A stretch of 64,000 bases of DNA, from contig DDTK01000013.1 of assembly GCA_002344065.1 (NCBI GenBank), positions 106,813-170,812 of the forward strand, given 5' to 3'. This document shows, in pieces, positions 26,841 to 35,977 of the stretch. This DNA comes from Flammeovirgaceae bacterium UBA2366 (GTDB lineage Bacteria > Bacteroidota > Bacteroidia > Cytophagales > Cyclobacteriaceae). Within the stretch, counting starts at the first letter, position 1; the number at the start of each line of letters is the position of its first letter. The translations under genes were made by a program, and so were the position numbers. The notes under the pieces were generated by a model. That model ran no database searches and was not told where the DNA came from. It saw nothing but the letters and a program-made list of their open reading frames with translations.

Positions 26841-26942
26841 GGTTGTATTGGTTTTGCGGAAAAATAGACAGGAATTTTAAGGTTTGAAATGAATAGCTCC
26901 TACTTCTTTGGTTTTAGTGGAAGGACACAGGATATTTGCCTT

Positions 26943-27308
26943 ATGGCAGGAACAACACGTCAACAGAAATTTGCACGCCTTATACACAAGGAAATCAGTG
27001 ATATTTTACAACGCGACAAGCGTGGAATATTGGACAACTCCTTTGTAACGGTTGCTGATGTTAGGGTAAGTCCGGATTTAGGTGTAGCTAAAATATATTT
27101 GAGTATGATGCTGGCCAAAGACAAACCGGCTCTTTTGGAGAAGATCACTTCAAGAAAGAGTGAAATCCGTAAGGCCCTGGGCGATCGTATCCGAAACCAG
27201 GCGCGTATAATTCCTGAGTTGGTATTTTATGTGGACGAAGTGGAGGAGAAGGCTCAGCGCATGGATGAGATTATCAAAAATCTTAACATACCACCGGCTG
27301 AATCTTGA
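26943..27308 (+). CDS. rbfA: 30S ribosome-binding factor A
   Basis: 121 residues. RbfA binds the 30S subunit during 16S rRNA maturation. Motifs: RQQKFARLIHKEISDILQ, SVTVADVRVSPDLGVAKIYLSM-like core and VFYVDEVEEKAQRMDEI. The ATG at 26943 (MAGTTRQQ) is the family start; the longer frame to 26889 adds an unrelated segment. It overlaps the following permease start (TTGA). Confidence 0.93.
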   Translation: MAGTTRQQKFARLIHKEISDILQRDKRGILDNSFVTVADVRVSPDLGVAKIYLSMMLAKDKPALLEKITSRKSEIRKALGDRIRNQARIIPELVFYVDEVEEKAQRMDEIIKNLNIPPAES

Positions 27309-28528
27309 AACTCGAATTTTTTATAGCGCGGAGGTATCTGCTATCCAGGCGGAAAAAGAATTTTATTAACATCATTTCCATTCTTTCTCTTGTAGGTGTA
27401 GCCTTTAGTGCTGCGGCAATAATTATTGTGCTATCAGTATTTAATGGCCTGGGTGACCTGCTGCGTTCTCTTAACAACTCTTTCGATCCCGAAATTAAAA
27501 TCGAGGCGGTTCAGGGTAAATCATTTCCGGTAAGCGATTCGTTGTTGAAAAAAATTGAAGCGGTTGAGGGCGTGGCCTTAGTAACTGAAGTTATCGAAGA
27601 TTATGCTTATGTGCGTTACCGCGATGCAAACCAGGTAATTACCTTAAAGGGGGTAAGTGATAATTTTATTGACCAGCATCGCATCGATGATAAAATTGTA
27701 GCCGGTGAATTGAAGTTGAACAAAGGCGATGTTCAGTATGCCATCATTGGCCGGGGTGTTCAATATACGCTTTCTATTGCTGTTGGTGATGACATGTTCC
27801 CGCTACAGGTTTACTATATCAACAATATCAAGTCAGGCACACTTGATCCATCACGGTTATATTCAAGAAAGAATATTTTGGTGGGAGCAGCGTTTTCCAT
27901 CGTTCAGAATTTTGATGAGAACTATGTGCTGGTTCCGTTATCCTTTGCCCAGGAGTTACTTCGTTATGATAGCAGGCGTACTTCGCTAGAGGTAAAAACA
28001 AAGCCCGGATCTGATATTTTTAAAGTTCAAGACCGCCTGAAGCTTGCTTTGGGTGACCACTATGCTGTGCTTAATCATGAGGAGCAACACAAAGATCTTT
28101 ACCGATTACTGAAAATGGAAAAGCTGTTCACTTTCTTAGCGCTTTCTTTGCTATTAGGAATCAGCTCTATCAATATTTTTTTTAGTTTGATGATGCTGGC
28201 TTTAGATAAGAAAAAAGACATTTCCATATTATCGGCCATGGGGGCCAATGAAAGTCTGATCAGGAAAATTTTTGTAGTGGAGGGTGGGCTGATTGCTTTT
28301 GGCGGGGCCTTGTTTGGGTTGTTGCTTGGAGGAATATTCTGCTGGGTACAGTTAAACTACGGAGTAATAAGCATGGGTATGGAGACCTCTGTTACCGAAG
28401 GGTATCCCATAAAAGTGAAGGCCATTGACTTTGTGAGCACGCTTGCGGTGGTTTCTGTCCTCACCTTTTTAATCTCGTGGCGGCCTGCTATCCTGGCGTC
28501 ACGGTCAGTTTCTGTAAGGAACCTGTAA
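27305..28528 (+). CDS. ABC transporter permease, LolC/LolE-FtsX type
   Basis: 407 residues from a TTG at 27305 (MKLEFFIARRYLLSRR). Four transmembrane helices: one N-terminal (about 22-45) and three at the C-terminus (about 272-400), separated by a large periplasmic domain, the MacB/FtsX pattern. Such proteins extract lipoproteins or expel substrates with a partner ATPase, which is not next to this gene. It is translationally coupled to rbfA. Confidence 0.87.
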   Translation: MKLEFFIARRYLLSRRKKNFINIISILSLVGVAFSAAAIIIVLSVFNGLGDLLRSLNNSFDPEIKIEAVQGKSFPVSDSLLKKIEAVEGVALVTEVIEDYAYVRYRDANQVITLKGVSDNFIDQHRIDDKIVAGELKLNKGDVQYAIIGRGVQYTLSIAVGDDMFPLQVYYINNIKSGTLDPSRLYSRKNILVGAAFSIVQNFDENYVLVPLSFAQELLRYDSRRTSLEVKTKPGSDIFKVQDRLKLALGDHYAVLNHEEQHKDLYRLLKMEKLFTFLALSLLLGISSINIFFSLMMLALDKKKDISILSAMGANESLIRKIFVVEGGLIAFGGALFGLLLGGIFCWVQLNYGVISMGMETSVTEGYPIKVKAIDFVSTLAVVSVLTFLISWRPAILASRSVSVRNL

Positions 28529-28584
28529 GGTTCATGTATGAAATAGGCTGAAATTCAACGATTTCGGAAATTCAAAATCCTTAG

Positions 28585-28627
28585 TTTAGAGGTTCCGTTT
28601 TTAGAAAAAGTGCTAAAAACCTCTAAA
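28585..28627 (+). promoter_or_regulatory. Long hairpin abutting the SNF2 start codon
   Basis: TTTAGAGG (28585-28592) pairs with CCTCTAAA (28620-28627), and TTTTTAG (28598-28604) pairs with CTAAAAA (28613-28619), giving a 15-bp stem with a 5-base bulge and 8-base loop. It ends 2 bases before the ATG and no T-run follows, so it is not a usual terminator. It would cover the ribosome landing site or be a protein-binding palindrome. Confidence 0.6.
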
Positions 28628-28629
28628 TC

Positions 28630-31569
28630 ATGAAGGTTTCTGCGTCCCAGCCGTTCCAAATCATATACTCGTTATTTGAACACGAGTACCTGGGATTCCT
28701 TTTTGAGTCCTATATCGTGCATTTGGACGAGAAGGGAAAGCTTACCTACCAACATCAGAATATCTCAGCCAAAAATGCCCGCGAATTTGCCAAGGGACTT
28801 GACGATCGGGATTTTGAACTCATCAAACTTATAGATGCCATGCAGCAGGATGCTGTTGCAAAAAAGTTTGCCGGAAAACCGGTTAAGCCCGAGGAATTTT
28901 TCCCCAAAATATTTGATAAGAAAAAAGGAAACGAAGCGCTGCAGGAGCTGATTGAGATTCACATGGAAACGAAGCGTGCGGAAGTACTGGAAATACTGAA
29001 GGGAAAGATGTTGTTCGAAACGGGGAATGATGGCGAACCTACGCATCGCAAAATTGAGGTGATGGAAAAAAGGGCCACCATTCAGTTTCATTTTATGCGG
29101 GGCGCGGAGAGCACGAATTATTATCCAACTATTTTTTACGATGGAAAAAAATTGGAGTTACCTAATCCAACAGCCTTTCTGATTTGTAAAAATCCGGCCT
29201 GGGTCGTATTGAATGGTAAGCTTTACGGGTTTGAAAAGTATGTGGATGGAAAAAAACTCTTGCCTTTTCTTAGCAAGAAGTTTGTGGTTATCCCCAAAAA
29301 TCTGGAAGAGACTTACTACAATCGGTTTATTGCTCCACTCATTGCATCATTCGATGATATTGAAGCGAAAGGATTTGAGATCAATAAAAATGAATACGAT
29401 CCAAAACCTATCCTTACTATTTCAGAATTGCAATCTGCGCAAAGTGCAGTAACGCCATCTTTATTTGATAAGAAAGCAACGGAGGATAAGAGCGATGAAA
29501 CCGGAAAGATTGTTTTTGATCTTTCGTTCAAGTACGGCAAACATAAATTTCAAGGCAGAAACCGTGTGCCAGTTAGTGTTACGGTAGAGAAGCATGACAG
29601 TGATTATGTTTTTCATCGTGTGCAGCGGAAAGTGGATACGGAGAAGAACTTTCTTCACACCCTTCAAAAGCTTGGCCTTCAAATGAAGGATTTTAATGTT
29701 GCGATTTCAAAGTCAGAGGCGTTTTCATGGCTTAATGAAAACCGGGTAAACCTGCTCAACCTGGGATTTGAAGTGAGCCAGCCACAAAGCAACGATAAGA
29801 AATACTTTGTAGGCAAGGCGATTATTGAAGTTGAGGTAAAAGAAAACATCGATTGGTTTGATATTCATGCCCGAATCAAATTCGGTGAGTTTGAAATTCC
29901 ATTTAAGGAGCTGCGTAAACTCATCCTGAAAAAGAAGGTGGAGTTCAAATTACCCAATGGTGAAATTGCCATTATTCCTGAAGCATGGCTAACCCGCTAT
30001 GCCGATTTGTTTGCTTTGAGTGAGACAGAAGGCGATAAAGAGAAGCCTGTTTTACGCAAGCATCACTTTAACCTGGTTAAAGAATTAGAGGATGGAAACC
30101 TGGCTAAGGTTCATATTAGTGAAAAGCTCAGGTCGCTCGGGTCGTTTAGCGGCATAAAAAATTATTCTCTTCCGGAGGGATTTGTTGGTGAGCTTAGGCC
30201 TTACCAGAAAGCCGGATACAACTGGCTCCGTTTCTTAAATGAATTTAAACTAGGAGGTTGCTTGGCGGACGATATGGGTTTGGGTAAAACCGTTCAAACC
30301 TTGGCTATGCTGCAAGCTGAAAAAGAAGCCGGTCATGGCACTACATTACTCATCATGCCTACATCGCTGGTGTATAACTGGGAAATGGAAGCCTCAAAGT
30401 TTGCCCCGCATTTGAAAGTGCTGAACTATACAGGTACACTCCGCAACAAAGACGTAAAGCGATTTGAGAAGTATGACATCGTGCTTACATCTTATGGCAT
30501 TACACGCTTGGACATTGAGTTGTTAAAAAACTTCTATTTCAATTACATCATTCTGGATGAGTCGCAGGTAATTAAAAACCCATCCTCCAACATTGCAAAG
30601 GCCGTTCGTGAACTTAAATCACGATACAGGCTGGTGTTAACCGGAACTCCGCTGGAAAATACCACGATGGATCTATGGTCGCAGGTAACCTTTATCAATC
30701 CGGGCATGTTAGGTTCACAAACCTATTTCCGGCAGGAATATCAGGTACCTATTGAAAAGAAAGGTGATGAGGCAAAATCCAAGAAACTTAACTCTATCAT
30801 CAAACCATTTGTGCTACGAAGGCATAAATCGCAGGTAGCTACTGAATTACCGGAGAAAGTTGAGAACATCCAGTATTCAGTAATGACTGCGGAACAGGAA
30901 AAGCGATACGAAGAAACAAAAGCATACTATCGTGGCCGAATACTGGATTTGATTGATAAAGAGGGTATGGGTAATAGCAGGTTCATGATTTTGGAGGGCC
31001 TGACCAAACTTCGGCAGCTGGCCAATCACCCTAAAATGATTGAACCTTCTTATACAGGCGATTCAGGCAAACTGGAAGACATTACTCACATGTTGGAAAA
31101 CGCCATGGCTGAAGGACATAAGGTTTTAGTGTTTAGTCAGTTTGTAAAACACTTAACCCTGGTGCGTCAATATTTAAAATCAAATAAGATTGATTACGCA
31201 TATCTGGATGGTGCCAGCATTGATAGAAAAGAACAAGTGGATCGTTTCAATAAAGACCCAAAAGTCAAGGCTTTTCTCATTTCCATAAAAGCAGGGGGAT
31301 TGGGGCTTAACCTTACTGAGGCTGATTATGTGTTTATTCTTGACCCATGGTGGAACCCGGCCGTTGAGGCTCAGGCGGTTGATCGTGCACACCGCATCGG
31401 GCAGAAGAACAAAGTTTTTACCTACAAGTTTATTACACGCAATACGGTTGAAGAAAAAATACTGATGCTTCAACAGAAAAAACTACGACTCACTCAGGAG
31501 CTCATCACCACCGAAGAAACAATTATGAAGCAATTGACCCGCGCTGACATTGAACAAATGTTGGCATAG
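28630..31569 (+). CDS. SNF2-family DEAD/DEAH helicase
   Basis: 979 residues. The C-terminal half is a full Swi2/Snf2 ATPase: motif I DDMGLGKTVQT (about 546), motif II LDESQ (about 642), motif III LTGTPLEN (about 670), then the helicase C domain with VLVFSQF, GGLGLNLT and AVDRAHRIGQ. The N-terminal half (1-520) is the bacterial SNF2-associated region with no motif that I recognise. Bacterial members likely remodel protein-DNA or RNA polymerase complexes, by analogy with RapA. The only notable context is the hairpin before its start. Confidence 0.92.
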   Translation: MKVSASQPFQIIYSLFEHEYLGFLFESYIVHLDEKGKLTYQHQNISAKNAREFAKGLDDRDFELIKLIDAMQQDAVAKKFAGKPVKPEEFFPKIFDKKKGNEALQELIEIHMETKRAEVLEILKGKMLFETGNDGEPTHRKIEVMEKRATIQFHFMRGAESTNYYPTIFYDGKKLELPNPTAFLICKNPAWVVLNGKLYGFEKYVDGKKLLPFLSKKFVVIPKNLEETYYNRFIAPLIASFDDIEAKGFEINKNEYDPKPILTISELQSAQSAVTPSLFDKKATEDKSDETGKIVFDLSFKYGKHKFQGRNRVPVSVTVEKHDSDYVFHRVQRKVDTEKNFLHTLQKLGLQMKDFNVAISKSEAFSWLNENRVNLLNLGFEVSQPQSNDKKYFVGKAIIEVEVKENIDWFDIHARIKFGEFEIPFKELRKLILKKKVEFKLPNGEIAIIPEAWLTRYADLFALSETEGDKEKPVLRKHHFNLVKELEDGNLAKVHISEKLRSLGSFSGIKNYSLPEGFVGELRPYQKAGYNWLRFLNEFKLGGCLADDMGLGKTVQTLAMLQAEKEAGHGTTLLIMPTSLVYNWEMEASKFAPHLKVLNYTGTLRNKDVKRFEKYDIVLTSYGITRLDIELLKNFYFNYIILDESQVIKNPSSNIAKAVRELKSRYRLVLTGTPLENTTMDLWSQVTFINPGMLGSQTYFRQEYQVPIEKKGDEAKSKKLNSIIKPFVLRRHKSQVATELPEKVENIQYSVMTAEQEKRYEETKAYYRGRILDLIDKEGMGNSRFMILEGLTKLRQLANHPKMIEPSYTGDSGKLEDITHMLENAMAEGHKVLVFSQFVKHLTLVRQYLKSNKIDYAYLDGASIDRKEQVDRFNKDPKVKAFLISIKAGGLGLNLTEADYVFILDPWWNPAVEAQAVDRAHRIGQKNKVFTYKFITRNTVEEKILMLQQKKLRLTQELITTEETIMKQLTRADIEQMLA

Positions 31570-31599
31570 CTACTTGTAAAATACTACACTACCTTGATG

Positions 31600-32454
31600 C
31601 TATGGATTCTTTTTCAGGTTTCTTTTCCAACGGTTGTGTGACCACAACCAGCCACTTGGGTATTCGCGAATTACTCTCTCAACAGCCTTTGCATAATTTT
31701 CAACAACCGTTTCAGAATTTTTTTCGTAGGGTGGCTCGGCAATATTAATTAATGTACAGGTGTAATAGCCACGCTTTATCTTCTTTACCATACTATAGAG
31801 TGTTGGAAACTGGGTAAGGGAGGCCATTTGCTGACTGCCATAAAAGAACATGGTTTCCTGGTTTAGAAAAGTCGTTGGATATTTTTTATCATTGCCCCTA
31901 CCGGGGTATTGGTCAGCCACAATGGCAATTCCTCGCTGTATACCTTTGCGCTTGATTAATTCGCGCGCAACTTCTTTTCGTTTTATAGCATACCCACCAA
32001 ATCGTGTGCGACAGGCTTGCATAAAATTATCGAATAATTTGTTTTTTATGGGCTGATAGACAAAATCGATTGGCATGCTAAGGCATAATGTCCCTGAAGC
32101 AAGCAACCATTCCCAATTGAACTGGTGGGATGATAGCAGGATTACAGACTGGTTTTGGTCGCGATACCTAAAAACCATTTCTGGGTTGGTATAGTGCATT
32201 CTCTTTTGTAATTCATCTGGGCTGATCGTTACCAGTTTGAGACTTTCTACTGCATAGTCACACAAGTTTTTATAAAACTCCTTTTCTATCACTTTTATCT
32301 CACCCAAAGACTTTTCGGGAAATGAATTTTTAAGATTTAACCTTACCAGTTTTCTACGGTAGCCAATCAGGTGATAACCCACTACGAACAAGAAATCTGA
32401 GATGATGTACAGTGCGGAAATGGGAAGTCTGGAGATGAGACGGAGTAAAATCAT
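31600..32454 (-). CDS. LpxL/HtrB-type lysophospholipid or lipid A acyltransferase
   Basis: 284 residues with an N-terminal membrane anchor (about 10-30). The acyltransferase HX4E motif is in SSHQFNWEWLLASG, with a second conserved region RGIAIVADQYPGRG and a third EPPYEKNSETVVENYAKAVERVIREYP. It should add a secondary acyl chain to lipid A or a related lipid on the inner membrane. The ATG at 32454 is the natural start. It is divergent from the SDR gene. Confidence 0.87.
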   Translation of the reverse strand: MILLRLISRLPISALYIISDFLFVVGYHLIGYRRKLVRLNLKNSFPEKSLGEIKVIEKEFYKNLCDYAVESLKLVTISPDELQKRMHYTNPEMVFRYRDQNQSVILLSSHQFNWEWLLASGTLCLSMPIDFVYQPIKNKLFDNFMQACRTRFGGYAIKRKEVARELIKRKGIQRGIAIVADQYPGRGNDKKYPTTFLNQETMFFYGSQQMASLTQFPTLYSMVKKIKRGYYTCTLINIAEPPYEKNSETVVENYAKAVERVIREYPSGWLWSHNRWKRNLKKNP

Positions 32455-32493
32455 GTTCGGGTCTTTCCAGGCAACAAGTTAAGTAAGTATTGC

Positions 32494-32501
32494 TATTTTT
32501 G
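32494..32501 (+). promoter_or_regulatory. -7 promoter box for the SDR gene
   Basis: TATTTTTG, 42 bases before the ATG at 32544. The longer reading frame start (32490) would overlap this box, which supports the downstream ATG. Confidence 0.45.
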
Positions 32502-32543
32502 GTGCAGATATGGAAGCGCTGGTTTTGCTTTTCTGTTTTTCTT

Positions 32544-33350
32544 ATGAAAGATAAGGTAGTTGTTATTACAGGAGGATCATCCGGAATAGGTAAAGCCCTG
32601 GCGCATGAGTTTGGGCGGCACGGTTCCAAAATAGTAATTACCGGCCGAAACCAGCGCGATCTGGAAGAGGCTGTGGATGAATTGAAGCGGGAAGGAATCA
32701 GGGCAATTGGATGCCATGCAGATGTAAGTATTGAAGATGATAATAAGCGGATGGCGGAAGAGACCATTCGCACATACGGCCGGATTGATGTATTGATTAA
32801 CAATGCAGGTATTTCCATGCGGGCTTCTTTTGAAGAGGTGCAGCTTGACGTAATCAAAAAAGTAATGGACATCAATTTTTATGGAGCCGTTTATGCCACG
32901 CGCTACTGTTTGCCGGAAATTGTAAAAAACAAGGGATCAATTATTGGAATATCCTCTATTGCAGGATATAGGGGATTGCCTGGTCGGGCCGGCTACTCAG
33001 CTTCTAAATTTGCATTAAATGGTTTTTTAGAAGTGTTACGAACAGAGTATCTTCACAAAGGAGTACATGTGTTAACCGCTTGCCCGGGATTTACATCAAC
33101 AAACATTCGCATGCGTGCTTTACTCGCGGATGGTCGGGAACAAAAGGAATCTCCGCGTGAGGAAGATAAAGAGATGTCACCTCAGCAGTGTGCACGGTAT
33201 ATTTACAGGGCAACCGTTAAGCGCAAACATATACTCATTCTCACATTCGAGGGAAAAATGGCCGTGTTCCTGAATAAGTGGTGGCCGTGGTTGGCAGATG
33301 AGGTGGTGTTTAAATATATGGCTAAGGAAGTGACTACTCTTGTTAAATAG
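32544..33350 (+). CDS. Short-chain dehydrogenase/reductase
   Basis: 268 residues. The NAD(P) motif TGGSSGIGKA and the catalytic YxxxK (YSASKFALNGF) are intact, as is NNAGIS. The C-terminal MAVFLNKWWP... stretch fits membrane-associated SDRs acting on lipids or retinol-like substrates. The exact substrate is not clear. The ATG at 32544 is preferred because the upstream 18 residues cross a promoter box. Confidence 0.9.
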   Translation: MKDKVVVITGGSSGIGKALAHEFGRHGSKIVITGRNQRDLEEAVDELKREGIRAIGCHADVSIEDDNKRMAEETIRTYGRIDVLINNAGISMRASFEEVQLDVIKKVMDINFYGAVYATRYCLPEIVKNKGSIIGISSIAGYRGLPGRAGYSASKFALNGFLEVLRTEYLHKGVHVLTACPGFTSTNIRMRALLADGREQKESPREEDKEMSPQQCARYIYRATVKRKHILILTFEGKMAVFLNKWWPWLADEVVFKYMAKEVTTLVK

Positions 33351-33357
33351 TTCAATT

Positions 33358-34056
33358 ATGGCAAAAGCACTAGTACTTATTGGTTTGTTTTTGATATTTT
33401 TTGCCTCAAGAGCACAACTTCCTTCCGATCTTCCACCTAACAGTGCGCCTTTCAATTTTTCGGGAATGCAAGTAGCTACTTTTGACCATCGCTATGATGG
33501 AGTTAAAGGGTACCATACCCTCCTCAAAGATTTTGTTAGGGGAGTAGTAGAAATGAAGAAAGATCAGAGGTATGAAAATGTGCTAATAAATTACGATGCG
33601 GTTGCAGATAATCTTATTGCAAAAAGTGATAAGATGGAGGGAGCAGTTTTGGTGAGAAAGGATTTGGTTTTACGGTTTGTCCTTAAGACGGACGAGGAAG
33701 AGTATGTTTTTGAAAAAAAAACAGTAAAAGGGATGCCCGCTTTTCTGTTAAAACTAACCTATGAAAGGGAGATCTTTTATTGCAGAATTACGAAATCAAT
33801 AAAAAAAGTTGATTTAGGTGGTCCCTATAATACCTCTCAGGGCTTTAGCGATGAGTTTAAGGAAGAGCTAACATATTTCTATGAGCTTGTAGATGGATCT
33901 CTTCAGGAAATTACTGCCAGTAAAAAGGGTATAATCAGGGCTTTCCCTCAACTTGAAAAGGAACTAAATCAGTATTTTAAGAATAACAAGATGGATTTTA
34001 ATAGTAGCCAACAGGCTCAATTACTATTTATGTTTATTTCTGAGAGTTTAAAGTAG
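33358..34056 (+). CDS. Secreted protein of unknown function
   Basis: 232 residues with a signal peptide (MAKALVLIGLFLIFFASRAQ). The rest is a beta-rich, charged protein without motifs I recognise. It starts 7 bases after the SDR gene, so it may be co-transcribed, and ends 5 bases before the convergent DUF3857 gene. The ATG at 33358 is preferred because it begins the signal peptide. Confidence 0.7.
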   Translation: MAKALVLIGLFLIFFASRAQLPSDLPPNSAPFNFSGMQVATFDHRYDGVKGYHTLLKDFVRGVVEMKKDQRYENVLINYDAVADNLIAKSDKMEGAVLVRKDLVLRFVLKTDEEEYVFEKKTVKGMPAFLLKLTYEREIFYCRITKSIKKVDLGGPYNTSQGFSDEFKEELTYFYELVDGSLQEITASKKGIIRAFPQLEKELNQYFKNNKMDFNSSQQAQLLFMFISESLK

Positions 34057-34061
34057 TTCTG

Positions 34062-35975
34062 TCAGGTTTTTGTCAAGAATACAAGCTTGGTATTATCTGA
34101 CTTATTAATTGCTTTATAAAATTCAATAAGCTCAGTGTACGCTTTAGCCGGAAACTCTCCCCTATAAACCTTCATCTTTCTAATGTAGACAACATCACCT
34201 CGATCAATTTGAACTGAGGAAAAATATTCGCCAAAGACAGATTTGATATTTGTTGGTTCAGGTAAAAATTCTGGATAAATGCCTTCAGGCATACGGTAAC
34301 GAATGGTATCAATGTCAGTATAAGCCATTCTTCTGAATATGTTTGTCTTACGATCGTCCACTTTTTCAGGGATAAAAGTTGAGCGGTTCATCAAGTTGGG
34401 CGTCACAAAAAGTCTTTTGCCACTGACGGTTGCCAGTCGTTTTAGGTTGAGGTTCAAATCGACCAGAGCAGTTGGAATTTTATCTGGATTATTTTTTATT
34501 GAAACCGAGGTTATATCAAAGCTTGGTATTTGCGTATTCTTTTGTACCCACTTCTTTTGTTCATCCGTATTTGCGATAAAGGCATGAAGGTTTCCATTTT
34601 CATATTGCAACCCTGCGTAAATGGTTTTAATGGAGGCCTTAGCATCTCCGCTTTGCTCAACATCAACAAAAGCTGATCGGATTTGAAGATTTTCATTCTC
34701 TGTATAAACTGGGGTTTTAACTAAAGTTGCACCATTTTCAGTAATAGCAAGCGCCTTACGATTGCCTGTAAAACTGCCCATGTAACCAAATGGATTGGTT
34801 TGACTTGTGCACTCAAGCCACAAGGTATCAGCGCCATTGGGAACAAACACAACAGCATGATTGAATTGAGAGCTGGGGAAATCAGCTTTGATATCGACCT
34901 CTCCTTTTCCGGCACGAATAAGTGTATAGTGCGATTTAATATTTATCGCATCAAGCATAGATACCATGTAATTTGAAAGCGCCTTGCAATCTCCATACCC
35001 CGTTTTATCAACTACAGACGCTTCAAATGGCTGAAGCCCACCAATACCAAGCTGAATACTCACATACCGCGTTTTGTTTTGAAGATAGATGTAAATGGCT
35101 TGCACCTTTTCTTCAGTGGTGTTAAGGTTGGCAGTAAGCTCTTTTATTTTGTTGATCGTTTCAGGGGGGAGTTGATTTCTTCCTTTATTCAAAAGGGAAA
35201 TCCACTTTCCTAATTCATCCCAACTATTCATGGTTCCACGATATCCTTCATATTCAAATTGCGTTGGTGCAGCCATGATATGCGGTATCAATTCATTATA
35301 TGCAGGGCCAAGCGGTTCGAGGGTCAATGCAGGAATATTCTTTAATCGCCAGGTAACGGATTCAAACCCTTGAGGCAATTGTTGCTTCTCAGGCTCGTTT
35401 GGCATATTCACAGCGTTGTAGCGTGGCGCAGGCAAACTTGTCGGATAAATCAATGAATAGGAGAAATTCTCCACCGAAACCTTTTCACCAGGCAATACAT
35501 ATGATCCGGGAATGAAAAACACATATTTAAATTCTATCTCATACTCATATTCAACCGTGTACGGGTATGATCCGTGTGAGAGATCAGCCGCCTTGAATCG
35601 ATTATCGCTGTAAAGGCTAAACCCATCAAACGCACTTTGGTCATAGATATCACTTGCCTTCAATCTTTTGATAACATTTCCCTGAGCATCATAAGCAGCA
35701 CCTTTAAAAGATGTGACTTTACTCAGTTTATCATAACTCACATTTTCATAGGCAAATTCTTTACCTCCGTCATTTAATATGGTAACAACCATTCGCACCT
35801 GTAAGGATGCTTTGCTGGGAGAAAACATTTTATAGGTCATGTTATCTTCCCTGACTACAGCATTTACATTTTTGAGAAGAGGTTCAGGTATATCCTGAAC
35901 AACATATTTCTTTTGACCCTGAACTGGCAGGTACAGTACAAGAGAAAGCAGAAGAATGCTAAGCGCTGGTTTCAT
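34062..35975 (-). CDS. DUF3857/transglutaminase protein, active site intact
   Basis: 637 residues with signal peptide (ends PVQGQ about 21), an N-terminal DUF3857 beta-domain (about 60-220), and a transglutaminase-like core. Catalytic Cys is in GYGDCKALSN (codon at 34986-34988), with His in FNHAVV and an acidic residue in LWLECTS. The C-terminal third (about 450-637) is DUF3858-like. The protein is probably periplasmic or surface-anchored, and may cleave or cross-link peptides. It follows its paralogue by 2 bases. Confidence 0.85.
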   Translation of the reverse strand: MKPALSILLLSLVLYLPVQGQKKYVVQDIPEPLLKNVNAVVREDNMTYKMFSPSKASLQVRMVVTILNDGGKEFAYENVSYDKLSKVTSFKGAAYDAQGNVIKRLKASDIYDQSAFDGFSLYSDNRFKAADLSHGSYPYTVEYEYEIEFKYVFFIPGSYVLPGEKVSVENFSYSLIYPTSLPAPRYNAVNMPNEPEKQQLPQGFESVTWRLKNIPALTLEPLGPAYNELIPHIMAAPTQFEYEGYRGTMNSWDELGKWISLLNKGRNQLPPETINKIKELTANLNTTEEKVQAIYIYLQNKTRYVSIQLGIGGLQPFEASVVDKTGYGDCKALSNYMVSMLDAINIKSHYTLIRAGKGEVDIKADFPSSQFNHAVVFVPNGADTLWLECTSQTNPFGYMGSFTGNRKALAITENGATLVKTPVYTENENLQIRSAFVDVEQSGDAKASIKTIYAGLQYENGNLHAFIANTDEQKKWVQKNTQIPSFDITSVSIKNNPDKIPTALVDLNLNLKRLATVSGKRLFVTPNLMNRSTFIPEKVDDRKTNIFRRMAYTDIDTIRYRMPEGIYPEFLPEPTNIKSVFGEYFSSVQIDRGDVVYIRKMKVYRGEFPAKAYTELIEFYKAINKSDNTKLVFLTKT

Positions 35976-35977
35976 CT

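Noticed and set aside
32354..32875. A 173-residue minus-strand frame across the LpxL/SDR junction
   Set aside because: It overlaps the promoter region and both real genes, and has a low-complexity Ser/Arg composition with no family signature.
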